Positions 36,188 to 47,895 of a stretch of DNA of 64,000 nucleotides are shown here, one piece after another; the stretch's first letter is position 1, and the number at the start of each line of letters is the position of its first letter. The stretch comes from Hirsutella rhossiliensis. Its lineage: Eukaryota; Ascomycota; Sordariomycetes; Hypocreales; Ophiocordycipitaceae. The position numbers and the translations under genes are program-made. The notes beneath the pieces were generated by a model. That model saw only the letters and a program-made list of their open reading frames with translations. It had not been told where the DNA came from and ran no database searches. The stretch spans positions 1,550,001 through 1,614,000 of the forward strand of contig NW_025408668.1 of assembly GCF_020360975.1 (NCBI RefSeq), given 5' to 3'.

Positions 36188-39100
36188 GGTCTAAGTAGTT
36201 TAAGGGCTTTACTTTAAAATAAACGCTATTTTTATTTCCGCTTATATTATTACGCTCGCGTTATTATAACTACCTACTTTACTTTACCTATATTATAATC
36301 CTAGCTTAAGCTACTATTAGTAGTTTATTAGTTTATTATTCTTATTTATTATTTTAAATAAAGCTTTAAACTTATTAAGGGCTATAGTTCCTATAAACTT
36401 ATATATAGGTTTTTATATAAGGTTAAGATACCTATGCTACTTAACGAGGACCTCTTAGCGTTTCCTTCTACTAACCTTTTTCTAGTACGCGGCCTATATC
36501 TCTTTAACCTTAAACTCGTCCTCTCCTTTTACCTCGATTATAAGCGGTTAAGCGTCCGCTACTTCTTATCTAGGTAGTAGGTTAAAGGAGGCTCTATAAA
36601 AGAGGTCTATATTAATCTTATTATAGACCCCTATTAAGAGACTATTAAGCTCTATAACCTATAGGCTAATAACCCTTTATACTATAAACTTTATATATAG
36701 CTAGTTAAGCTTCTTTTTTAGCTATACCGACCTATAGTTATAGAGGTCTAGCTATACCTTATCTCTTACTATAAACTTATTTACTAAGGCCTTAGTCTTA
36801 TTAACGTACTACTCTTAATCTTACGCTATAGCGGCTATTATAGATTAATAATAATCTATAGTCTCTTATAGCTTTTATATAAATATAAAGGCATAGCCTT
36901 TTAATAATAAATTACTATACTACTCTACTACTATATTTATAGTAAAGGGAACTAGTAAAGGTAGTTTAAAGCTATATATTATAAAGAAAGGGGCTATCTT
37001 AATAAAGGTATATAGTTTACTATTTAATATAAGTTAGGCCGCGGGGAGCTACTAGTCTTAGTTTACTTAGTTATAAGCTATAATAGCCTATAGGTATGCT
37101 TATACCTTTTAGTTAACCCTCTTAGGCCCTCTATTAGTTTATAGGTAATATACTATACTAAGTAGCTATATAATCTAAAGTAGCTAGTATAAGTACTATT
37201 AAAAGTAGCTAGTCTAATTTAATCTCTTATCGCTTATAATAAAAGCTAGCTAGCTATATAAGCGGGCTTAGTACTATAGGAAGCGCTCTATATAAGACTC
37301 TATATTAATAAATAGTATTAGCTTTAATACTATAGACTTATTAAGTTAGTCCTTAATTACTTATATATAGCGGTTACCGCCCTTTATAAGTAAGAGGTCC
37401 GTTATAAAGTCTATCTATATATACGTATAGAACCGGTTAAGTACCGGAAGCTACTTAAGTAGCCCCTTAAGCTACGCCCTTTAAATCTTAGTATAGCCGT
37501 AGATATTATAGTTATAAAGAAAGCGGTAAATATAGTATTATAGGAGGGGCTAGTAGAAATCCCTTACGAGGCCTACTATTATACCTTACCTACCTAAGTA
37601 GCTTATAATACTAAAGTTATAGATAAGCTAAACTAGCTTCCCTCGGAGCTCGTTCTATTTATTTAGCTCTAGTAGTTTATCCTTCTCCCTAGCTTCTATA
37701 ATATATAGCGCGCCTAGTACTTATAGTCTCTCCCGCTAATATAGATACCCTTATAGGTCGATATAATAATTAGCTACTTATACCTTTAGCTTTAGCTTTA
37801 GATTAAGGTATCGAGCGCCGGACTTAATAGCGCGGCGTATACTTTAATAAATACGGTCTAGAAACGATATCCTATCCTATAAGCGCTAAAGGACCTAATC
37901 TTAGAACACCTACGCTATACGCGCCCCTAGGCCGGTCTATCCCTCCTCGCTAGGCTAAGGCGAAGGTATAAGAGAAGGCTTATCTATTAACGCCGCGCCT
38001 TCTTTTACTAAGAAAGCTCTTATATAAGTCTATAGCGCTTCTTATAAGATAAGCTATAGATCTTAGGCCTTAATATCCGCTCTTATCGGCCGGTCCTAAT
38101 CCTTTTAAGAAAGTATATCTAGGACTATAAAGTCTTACTTTAGCCGGTACTTAATTAAGAAGTTAAAGCGTAAGAGATACTCCGCTTAGCGGGCTTACCG
38201 CTTTAAGAGGTATTAGCGGGTTATAAAGTACTTAAGATTCTTATAGTCTATAAGAACCTTAAAGCTCTTATAGCTTTAGAGCTTTACTTACTATTACTTA
38301 AGGTAGCTAATAATTACTAGTATCTCTTTATTATAAATAGCGTAATTCCGCTTTACTAAGGTTAGCTAATAAGAGTAGAACGCTACTAGTTACTTCTACC
38401 TATCTACCTCTTAAGAGAGCGTTCCTTTAAGTGCCTAGCTACTATAGTCCGCTTTAACTAACGTAGACCGGTTAAAGTCCTATTAGAGTAGTACTAGGGC
38501 CTATAAGAATAGGTTCTTAAGCGTATAGAACGCTCCTTTCTATATAGTCCCTTAATAAAAGGTAGTCTATTTCTTAGTAATCTCGTTTAAGGGACTTATA
38601 ATATAAGAGAAGCCCTTAATAAATATCCTATAATAGTTCGCGAACCTAAGGAAGCTCTATATACCCGTCTATATAGTTAGGGCCGCTTAGTCTTAGATCG
38701 CCTAGATCTTTATAGGATCCGCTTATATACCTATGCCTATATAAATAATAAAGCTTAGGTACTTAACCCTTTTAACTTTAAATTTATACTTATCTAGGTT
38801 AAGGTAAAGCTTATAAAGTTAGAGGCCTTTTAAGACCCTTTATACTTTTTATATATAGTCCTTATAAGAGCTACTTATATAAATAAGGATATTTTCTATA
38901 TATATAAAGGCGAACTTATTAAGGAAGTCCTAAAGTATATTATTAATATAACGCTAAAAGGTAGTAGGCGCTCCTAAGAAGCTAAAGGGCGTTATAAGCT
39001 ACTTAAATAAGCTATAGCGTATATAGAACGCTATCTTTTACTTATTACCCTCTAAGATCTATACCTTATAAAACGCTTATTTTATATTTAGCTTCGTAAA

Positions 39101-41315
39101 CTACTTTACCTTTAAAAGGTTATAGAGCGTATCTAAGATTAAGGGTAAGGGGTAGCGGTCTAGCCTTATAATTACGTTTAAAGCCCTATAGTAGTAATAG
39201 AACTATATCCCGCCCCTTAGTTTACGTATAAATAGGACCGGCGCTCTTACTTTAGAGCTACTTACTTAAATAAAACCCTTATCTAAGAGGTCCCTTAGCG
39301 TCTTCTTTAGCACTAATAGCTCTACGTATAATATACTATATAGCGGTCTAAACGGTATAAGTAGCTCTTACCCTTTCTTATTAGTATAGAGTATAATCCT
39401 ATAATCTACCCCTAGCTTATATAAGTTAAGCTTATTTACTTCCTAGGACTTAAATAGTAGTAAGAGGTTATAAAAGCGCTTTAGTATCTACTACTATAGC
39501 TTAAAGGGCGACTTTAGCTTCTTTATCTAAAGGGCTTTATCGATATCTACTAGGCTAACTATATAGACCGCTATATTAGCTACTACCTAGCCTTGCCCTT
39601 ACTTTACTTATTATATAGTTCTTATAAAGATAGAGGTAAGGACTTCTTATACTAAGTATAAAGCTTATATACCTAGTCCTATGCCTATAAAACCGTTATT
39701 ATAATAGACCTACTATTATATAGGCCTAAACTATAGCTTCTTTTAATATAGAACTAAGTATAACTCTATATATAATAACTAAGGTTTCTTAAGGATTAAG
39801 GGAAACTCTAGTTAAGGGATTATATAAGCTACGATAAGCTTATAGTAACTATCGACCTCTATAGCTAGCTATATAATACCCTTAATTACTATACCCTTTA
39901 TCGCGCTTAAGGCGCCCTTTACTCGCCTTAGGGCGATCTTTTCTACTAGTATTTATATCTCTCGTATAAGCGCCTTATTAACTATAGTATAGTACTAGTA
40001 GCCCTTATCTATAAGGGCGGTAATAGGTAAGGAGTTATTAATTATAACCTATATTAAAGTAGGCTCCTCTTCTATATAGGCGGATAATTCCTTCTTTTCC
40101 CTTATTAATATTAGTAATTAAGGCTCTAGAGCCCGTCTTTACTTTAGAGCTACTCTTTTTCCTTTAGGCCTAGGGGGGCAGAGTCCTCCTTATCGTTTAA
40201 GGTAAAGAGCGGTTTTATCTTTGCTACTTAAACTACTATAAGCCGCTTAGCTAAAAAGAAGGGGCATTTTAATATAAAGTATATAGATACTCCGTAACGT
40301 AAGTAGTAGCCGTTAGCTTTCCTCTTCTTAATTTCCTTGCTTATTACCTACTTCGCCCGCTACTTAGAGTATAAGGCGGTATAAGGGGTAGTTAATAGCG
40401 TCTTCTTACCGCGTCTAGCCCGGTCTATATAGGTAGCTAATATTAAGGTATCCCTATTTATATCGATAGCTAGTTATTTATCTTATAAAGGGGCGGTAAT
40501 CCTATCGCCGCTATATAGTATACGCTTATAGAGCTTTTAAAAACATAGCGTTTATTTATAGCCCTAAGCTACCTTTATTAACCGGCTTATATACTTACTA
40601 TAGTTAATAGGTATAATTATAAGGATAATTAGCTCTTATAAGGCCGGCGTAATCGAATTCTATAGCTATATAAGCTTTGCGCTATCTTCTTATACTATAG
40701 TCCCTACTACCTATAAGAGCGTTTCTTTAAAATCGGGAAGGAATTCGCTAAAGGTTTATCTATCTTTCTACTTAAGGGTCTATAGCTTATCTTATACCTT
40801 CTCCCGCTCCTATACGTTACCGAACGTATATATAAGGTATTAGAAGAAGTCTTATAAGTCGCGTTTACCCTTAAGGCCGCCCTTATCCTAAAATCTAAAG
40901 ATCCGCTATATCTAGGGCTCTAGTAGCGTATAAAGGAGTAAATACTACGCTATATCGCGATAGCTATTTAGGCCCTATTTCTTATCGGTTATAAACTTCG
41001 TCTATAGCCGGCTAAGGAAGAAGTAAAAGGACTCTAGCTTACTATCCTAAGTCGGCTAAGGGAGCGGCTTCTACGTTAGTAGTATCGCCGCTATAACTAG
41101 CGTTATAGAGGTCGTAGGGGTTAAAGCTAGTCTTATAGACGGCTCTTTTAGTATAGCGAGAACCTTATCTTTCTTACTAGTTATCGCGCTTTTAATCGCT
41201 TCTAGGATAGCTACGATACTTCCTATCCGTCTAAGGAGGGGCAGAGTACTTCCTTAAAGGGAAGGCGCCCTCTCTAAAGAGATATCTATTAGATCTATTA
41301 GTTAATAGCTTATAC

Positions 41316-41501
41316 TATTATAGAGTAAGTAGAGGTATACGCGTAAGTACTATTTATAGGATAATATTAATAAGCTATATAGAGCTCTCTTATATATAGC
41401 TAGCCTATATATATACGTATAGGATCTAGCCTTCTATATATAACTATATAGCTTAGGCTATAGCCTAAGCCTATAACTTATAATAGTTAAAGACTCTTAT
41501 A
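41316..41501 (-). repeat. 5' LTR of chromovirus copy 3
   Basis: 186 bp, reverse complement of the LTRs of copies 1 and 2. It has somewhat more RIP-type differences than its partner at 34,547-34,732. Confidence 0.94.
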
Positions 41502-41506
41502 GATAT

Positions 41507-41549
41507 CTCTAAGAACTATAAAATTAAGCTATACTTTATAATAATAATA
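41507..41549 (-). repeat. 5' LTR of copia D, outer end
   Basis: CTCTAAGAACTATAAAATTAAGCT and following bases are the reverse complement of the copia LTR start. Together with 34,098-34,546 they make one LTR split by chromovirus copy 3. Confidence 0.8.
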
Positions 41550-41691
41550 ACTTTTAGACTATTAAGCTTTTAACTAAATTAAGCGTAAAGCTTAAGATAA
41601 ACCTTAAGTACGTTAACGTTTATAAATACTAGCTTTATAAAGAGGTATAGTAAGATTAAATATAAGTTAGCTAGATCGTATTAATAAAGTA

Positions 41692-41846
41692 AGTATTACT
41701 ATTTATATATACGCTTTATTTTTAAGATATATATTAACGCTAGCCCGCCCTACTTATTTATACTACGCCTATATAGTAGGTAGCGGTACCGCTTAAATAC
41801 CTATGCCCGCGCCCGCCTATATATATATACTATATATATATATAAG
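41692..41846 (+). repeat. Left terminal inverted repeat
   Basis: About 155 bp, pairs with 44,397-44,568. Differences between the arms are mainly C/T or G/A. Confidence 0.8.
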
Positions 41847-44396
41847 ATCCTACCTATATTTAATATATATACTAAATTTAAAGCTATTACTGCTACTATA
41901 ATAGACCCCCTTCTCTCCCTCCTTATTATACTTATACTACCTTAAAGCGATAATAAATCTTACGATACTAATAAGGAACGCGGAGATACTATCCTACCCT
42001 TACTACTATCTCTAAGCTTTAAAACCTATAATAAGGCGTATAACTTTATCTAAAGCTTCTTTTACGAGAATAGTACCGCCGTTATTAAGCGGTTAAGCTT
42101 ATATAAGTAAGATATTAACGGGATCTCCCTTATAACCTAAGTCCTCTTTATATATAATTATAGCCCGCGGTAGGCTTTTATTAGTATAGGGCTATATAAG
42201 CCGTCTACTTAAAAGCTTAACTGCCCTTTCCGCCTCGTTATAACGGCCTTATATAATAAGGAAGAAGGAGCTTAGTAGTAGACTTTTTAAGTTACTAAGG
42301 GCTACTATAACTATAGGCTATCTCTTAATCCCTTAGTATATAATATTTATCGCCGATAGACTATAATATAGTAAGCTCTTAAGTAGAACCTCTCTTAATA
42401 TAAAGCGCTACTAGCTCGAGAGATATTAACTATTTTATATAAGGCCGAGCCTTTTATAGCGTTCTTTTATATTTAAGATATCTATTACGATCGCTAAAAG
42501 ATCCGTTTTACCGCTCTTAGAGATATAATAGCAATATAAGCGTTCTTATAATATCTTTAAGCTAGCGATCTTCCTTACTATATTAAATTCGACCTATATA
42601 ATAAAAATAAGTTTTACGGTATATTATAAACCTACCTATAGTATTAAAAGATATAGAAACGTTTCCTTAAGGTTCTTAGTATCAATAATATATATAAGAC
42701 GAACCGCTTTAAGCTCTTCCTTTTCTAGGTTACTAGGGTTACTAATTAAAAGTCTTTAGTAAACTTCGCCTTTAGCCTTATTAATATAAAGAAAGAGAAT
42801 AAATATTAATAGCTTTATAAGTCTCTTAATAAGCTTTATAAGGCGATTAATATATAAGAGCCTAATATAGTTATTATAAATAAAGAAGCTACCTTTAAAA
42901 ACGCCCTTCTTTATATTTTCCCTCTTATATAATAATAACTCTATATATTCTATATTAATAATAACGTTTAGGCTTAAATCTAGTTATACTAGAAAGATAA
43001 AGTAAATTCTAATAGCCTTAAAAACCCTATTAATATAGAGATCCCTTTAAAGGTTAAAGCTACTCTCGCTTAAGAAGCCATTAAATAAGGCGCCGCTAAG
43101 TAAAGTACTACCGCGGCGGCTAATTAAAACCTCTAAATAGTAAAGTCGAATATAGCTATAAGGGTATATTCCTTACTTAGAAGCGCGTTATTTATATAAA
43201 GATAGAAGCGAATTTCTATAAGGTATAAGAGAGGCTTAATAAGATCTTTAGTATATAGTAAGGCTATATTATAACCTATATCTTAAACGAATATATACTA
43301 TGGCGTAAGTAATAGGTAAGCTATATTATTAGCTAGTATTATAACTTTAAGTAGCGGATAAATAGCTTAGTTAAGACTACCTATAAGGATATAAAGTTAT
43401 ATTTAGTTATAGGTACCTTTAACCTCTTATATCTTTACGATAGCTTTATATAGATAATTAAGAATAAAGAAATAATATATATATAAAAGGCCGCTTAGTA
43501 AGAGATATAATAAAAGCGTTATTTCCTTAAGTAGACTTAGCTTAAGGATCTTAGCGTTAAAATTACCTATAAAGTAATTAACCTACTTACTACGTAATAT
43601 AGGCTTGCCCTCGCCGCGATGCCCTCGCTAACGCGAGAGCTATAGCCGTTATAGCCTTATAGCGGGCGATTTAAATACTAATTTAGGCTGCCTTATATAT
43701 ATACGATCCTTTAACGCCTTAAAGCTAGGTTAATGCTTAAAAAGTATAATATTCTCTCGCGCTAGTAGCTTAAGAAGCTATTAGTAAAGACCCCCCCCTT
43801 TTTTAGTAATTTCTTTATTAATTATTACTATTAAGACCTTAAGGAGCTATTATTATAAATCCGCGATCCTAACGTCGTTATAGTTATACGCGGCCGCCCC
43901 TATAATAATAAGCTATCTATACTAAGCTCCCTCGTAGCGAAGGCATTGTAGCTAGCTAAGGTAGCTATAGCGGCGACGAGGTTATTATAGCTACCTAATT
44001 TAAGTTAGGCTAGCTCGAGGCGGCTTAACGCGAGTATTTAAAGGCACCGAGGGCAAGACGAGATAGACGAACTTAGCTATAGCCCGCGTTCTCTCGCAGC
44101 GTTATAATAAGGATCGTTAACCCGAGGAAATATAAGGGGAAGGGGATGAAGAGGAGGACGCGGTAAGAGGAGCGCGCCTTCGGCTTTATTAGGGCCGCCG
44201 GCTTTATTAGGCGTTAGAGGGCTCGTTAAGTAAGAGGCTATTAAGTAGGGGCGACCGCCGCCGCCGCCGCCTATATAGCCGTAAGCACTAGAGGGGTCGG
44301 ATTAATTAACGGGCTAATTATTTTAACTTTAAGCTTAAGGCCCGGAAATATATTATTTAAGTAAATTAAGAGGCATACGTTATATAGCCTTTCTTG

Positions 44397-44568
44397 CCTT
44401 ATATATAGTATATATATATAGGCGGGCGCGGGCGCGGGTATTTAGGCGGTACCGCTACCTACTATACGGGCGCGGTATAAATAAGCGGGGCGGGCTAGCG
44501 TTAGTATATATCTTAAAAATAGGGCGTATATATAAATAGATATATATATATATATAAATAGCAATACT
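44397..44568 (-). repeat. Right terminal inverted repeat
   Basis: About 172 bp, inverted copy of 41,692-41,846. The extra length comes from a TA-repeat expansion near 44,540-44,556. Confidence 0.8.
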
Positions 44569-45120
44569 CTAGTAGATAACCTAGCTAATAGTATAATAAA
44601 AGCGCTTATATACTAGAAATATTAAAGCTTTATTAAGTAATTAAGATTAATAATACGGCTAAAAGATATATTAAGAGATAATATACCTAACTACTATATT
44701 AAAGCGTAATATCTCCTTACTATAGTAAACTTAATAATTACTAGATTATAATAATAAGAATACTACTATATTTACTAAGATTAAGGGATTTTAATAGTAT
44801 AGTTAGATCTTAATTTAGTTATAAAACTATAAAGATCTAAGGGGTAAAGGTTAGCCCTATTTACTACTAAGAAGTAAAGCTATTACTAGACTGCCCCTTA
44901 ATTAGTATAATACTATAGTACTTAAACTTACGATATTCGCGATAGCTTTACTAAACTAAGACCAATTAATATAAGGAATATATTATTAAAAAGCTTACTT
45001 TTAAGATTACTTTTATCTTAAAGGATAACGTTACTAGAAAAAGTACTATAGTACCTAAGCTACTTAAAGGGATGCCCCGCTATACCCCTCCTTATAAGGA
45101 AGGTTATAAATATAACTTAT
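44569..45120. other. RIPed DNA with a weak plus-strand frame
   Basis: A plus-strand frame with only TAA/TAG interruptions can be followed from about 44,600 to 45,115 (for example ITFILKDNVTRKSTIVPK near 45,010). It may be a transposase fragment, but no motif was decisive. Confidence 0.35.
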
Positions 45121-45182
45121 AACTACTAGTTAAACGGTAAGAGTAGGTTATATAACCTTATTAATTATAAGTTCGACTCCCC
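45121..45182 (+). repeat. tRNA-like sequence, copy 1 (SINE head or RIPed tRNA pseudogene)
   Basis: AACTACTAGTTAAACGGTAAGAG resembles a tRNA D-arm/A-box, followed by a short potential stem (AGGTTATATAACCT) and AGTTCGACTCC, a good match to the B-box/T-loop. The stems do not pair well enough for a functional tRNA, perhaps because of RIP. Confidence 0.45.
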
Positions 45183-45242
45183 TTAAAGCGAAAGAGCAGG
45201 TTATATAACTACGCCTTAGGGGGGGCGCGGGTAATAAACTTA

Positions 45243-45300
45243 GGGACCTAAGGGGAGAGGAAATAGAGGGCTTCTCCTTATATCCTCTCCCTTAGGTCCC
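45243..45300. repeat. Perfect-arm hairpin, 19-bp arms
   Basis: GGGACCTAAGGGGAGAGGA pairs with TCCTCTCCCTTAGGTCCC across a ~20-nt loop; one G is unpaired. Survival of long GC-rich arms is possible because they contain no CA or TG. Confidence 0.7.
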
Positions 45301-45386
45301 GGCTTTTATCTCTTATATACTATTCTTTTTACCTAGCCCTATAATAGCTATATCCCTTATAAAAGGGGTTAATAGTAATAGCTTTT

Positions 45387-45450
45387 AACTACTAGTTAAG
45401 CGGTAAGAGTAGGTTATATAACCTTAATTAACCGATATTTAAACCCTCCT
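45387..45450 (+). repeat. tRNA-like sequence, copy 2
   Basis: The first 38 bases match 45,121-45,158 with one G/A difference (AACTACTAGTTAAGCGGTAAGAG). The B-box region is more decayed (GATATTTAAACCC). Copies are 266 bp apart. Confidence 0.45.
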
Positions 45451-45463
45451 TAGGTAAGAGGGA

Positions 45464-45506
45464 GCATCTAGTACTACGCACTCTAAGGTCGCGTAGTACT
45501 AGGTGC
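45464..45506. repeat. Inverted repeat with 16-bp arms
   Basis: GCATCTAGTACTACGC pairs with GCGTAGTACTAGGTGC around an 11-nt loop; one G-T type mismatch. Confidence 0.65.
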
Positions 45507-45979
45507 CGAATAATATTACCTTTTACTATATTTACCTTCTTTTTATAGAATACTATTAAGAGCCTCCCCTATTTTAGGATAACCTCCTTAAACGAATAGT
45601 TAAGTAGCTAAATTTAATATTAAAATAGCCTTATATTTATTAGACCGAACGTCCCTCTACCTAATGCCTTACTATCTAGAAAGCTAAGATAGTAAGGGGG
45701 TATATTAAGAACAGTAGGCATAAGAGGCTATAGTTATACTTAGTAGACCTAATAGTTATATATAAGGAAGCCTGCCTAACTAATATAACTCCCTTAGCCT
45801 AAAGACATTATATAGGCTTAACTTAGGTATAGGAATATCTTAATGCCCTCTTTTAGCTAGCTATATATAGGCACTATACCTATATAATCCCCTCTCTTAT
45901 CCTAATAGATAGACTAAGATATATATCACTAAATTCACCTTTCTATGCCCCTATTTCTTCTACTATGCTCTTAAGCCTT

Positions 45980-46098
45980 TGCTTGAGAAGGAGGTATAGA
46001 GGGCTAGGGAGGACGGTATATAGAAGAGAGGGGAAGCAAAATAGCGATAGCGTCCTATAGAGGTGGTGAGAGATAAGACGAGTCTGCCCGCAACGGTC
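45980..46098 (+). repeat. Copia LTR fragment at the repeat/gene boundary
   Basis: GAAGGAGGTATAGAGGG through GCCCGCAACGG matches the central part of the copia LTR (compare 17,930-18,040). Both LTR ends are missing. It replaces the 3' end of the hydrolase gene on its right. Confidence 0.7.
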
Positions 46099-47201
46099 AT
46101 TCGGCTCGCGGCATTTATTTAGACCAGAATGGTCTATGTCGATCAGGATGGATATCCCAGCACATCCGCGTGCGGAATCTCTGCCGACAATCCAGGACAT
46201 CCAGTGTCAGCCGTTGAGTTATGGATGAAACTTGGGCATGTACTACTCCGAGAGAAAGACAGCTAAGGTGGGTTGGCTTCGTTTCGTGGAACGAGGCGAT
46301 TCTAGTCTTTTCCCCTCGACGCTCATGTCTGTGGTTCATGCAAGCGATGAAGTGGTCTTCTAAGTCAGAGAGCTGGTTTCGGTGGCTTGCCAGGGCAATG
46401 AGCAGGCCGGCGTCAGACCCTAGGAAGTCGGTCAGGTAGGCCGCGTGGGAGCCGGCACGCGAGACTGACGATCCAATATGGGGGGTGCCGAGGAAAATAA
46501 TGCCGCATATGCTGTCGGCGACCTCTCTTGTCGCGTCCCCGGGCTTACAAAGGGCCTTGGGAAGGGTTAGACTTGGCAATATGTATAGCGTTGCCCGATT
46601 TCATGGCAACCTCCTTGACTATGATGCCCCCGAAGCTGTGGCCGATGAAGACGATGGGAACACGCTGCAATTGATGTCTGGTCAGTTGTGTCAACTTTGG
46701 GGGAGGGGGATCATGAACCCCGTACGGGGCGACCTGACCGATGCTCTGCCAGCTTGTCGAGCAGTCGATGGCCGATTGTCTGGGCTGTTTTGACAGGCGC
46801 GTCGATGAGCCAGTCGGAGTTGTGCGCAAAGCTTACTATCCTAGCCTCCGGGAAGTCGTCCCTTACGAGGGGCCGGAGTAGGTGAGTCTTTTCTCGGGGC
46901 AGTGCCTGGGTTTCGCCTGTGAGGACAATGTGCTGCACATCCACGTGTGTTCTGGATGAGCTCCGAGGCCATGGAAAGCGAGGATTCTGCGCGACAGTGT
47001 TGTCAGACGAGCCACGACGCAAGCTGGAGCGGGCAATGTCTTCTCACTCTCAAACTTGGCATCTAGAGGGTCGGAGATAATCTGGATCCCTTCAGGGCGC
47101 GGGCTCTGACGACGCTGGCGGAGCTTGGCGACGATAGGACCCAAAGTCACCGCGGCGAGCACGAGAGCTACGGCGGCGACGACACCTGTCCAGCCAGTCA
47201 T
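46099..47201 (-). pseudogene. Alpha/beta-hydrolase (GHSFG lipase-like) gene, 3'-truncated
   Basis: Minus-strand gene starting at ATG 47,201 with an N-terminal membrane segment (about residues 6-24). The family is the fungal DUF676-like serine hydrolases: ILAFHGLGAHPEHTW (oxyanion region), FAHNSDWLIDAP, the nucleophile elbow VFIGHSFGGIIVKE, IIFLGTPHIGSS and, near the end, DHSGLNK, where the catalytic His is expected. Reading it needs several frame changes. Two could be introns: 60 nt (GTCAGG...ACCAG, about 46,697-46,756) restoring HRHQLQRVPIVF, and 46 nt (GTCTAA...ACAAG) restoring HIAKEVADS. One after HTW and one near 46,190 look like frameshifts. The C-terminus is lost at 46,098, where copia LTR sequence begins. 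Probably inactive; a polished assembly or transcript could change the frame count. Confidence 0.72.
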
Positions 47202-47895
47202 GGTTGGGGACAGTCGGGGTCGACAGCCTTGTCGGCAGGATGGAGAGGGGAGCCAGTTCAGAGAAGGTCGACGATGTTGAGCGGGTAGAGGGGATGTTAA
47301 AGGACAGACGCTCGAGGGACAGACGTTCGAAGGTCAAACCGACCCCAAATCGCAGCGGCCGGGGAGGGGGGCAGCTGAATGCCGCCTCGCTCGCTCCCAA
47401 TAAACACGTTTCCCACACCCCACGGCTGCTCAATGCCAGTAGTCTGCATTTTGGTATTACCACCCTCCTCAGGGTGTATGCGCCAACTCCAATCATGCCT
47501 TCCCGTTGGCTTACGCATAGCGGCTGACATGGCAATGGGCGGCTGCGCCTGGCGAAATGCCTTGTTCTAGACGCCAAAGATAAGCTCAATATGAGGTACT
47601 GAGGTCGTCGTGGCAAGGCAGTCAAGGACGGGGCAGGTGAGACATCCTTGTGCTATCAGGCCGATTCTCCAGTCAGCCCAACACGCTGATGAGCACGGTC
47701 AAAAGGCTGACGCTTGAACGCTTCTAGCCATGACCGGGAGATCAGCATATGCAGGCAAAAGTCGAACACGGTCCGAACTGAGAATCCTAGATGAAACAGA
47801 TGAAATAACAGGTGGCGACGTGGAAACATGAATGGTTTTATGAAACGAAAAAAGAGACTTCCGTGATCCGACCGGGCTTGACGAACCTGACCGTC
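47202..47895. other. Intergenic, no supported gene
   Basis: Normal base composition between two minus-strand genes. Contains the upstream region of the hydrolase gene and the downstream region of the membrane protein gene. Overlapping open frames here have no recognisable features. Confidence 0.55.

Larger units (their letters stand above)
34547..41501 (-). mobile_element. Ty3/gypsy chromovirus copy 3, complete but RIPed (6,955 bp)
   Basis: Complete element on the minus strand, flanked by an exact 5-bp duplication GATAT (34,542-34,546 and 41,502-41,506) inside the copia D LTR. From right to left: LTR, gag (about 41,300-40,250), protease, reverse transcriptase (about 39,400-38,900), RNase H, integrase, chromodomain (about 36,550-36,370), then the tail with the antisense frame (here on the plus strand) and LTR. 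No intact gag-pol frame remains. Confidence 0.95.
41692..44568. mobile_element. DNA element with long terminal inverted repeats, RIPed
   Basis: The left end 41,692-41,846 and the right end 44,397-44,568 are inverted copies. Shared blocks are AGTATTRCTATTTATATATACGC, a TTTTTAAGATATATA segment, GCTAGCCCGCCC, TAGTAGGTAGCGGTACCGC and a GC-rich GCCCGCGCCCGCC core. The right arm carries an extra AT tract. Between them a decayed frame on the minus strand is partly legible (YNEAERAVKLLSRRL near 42,235), but no transposase family was recognised. No clean target duplication was found at these limits, so the exact ends and the superfamily are open. Confidence 0.72.

Noticed and set aside
47092..47625. 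177-codon minus-strand frame upstream of the hydrolase start
   Set aside because: Arg/Ser/Pro-rich, not homologous to the hydrolase family, and overlaps its N-terminus in another frame.
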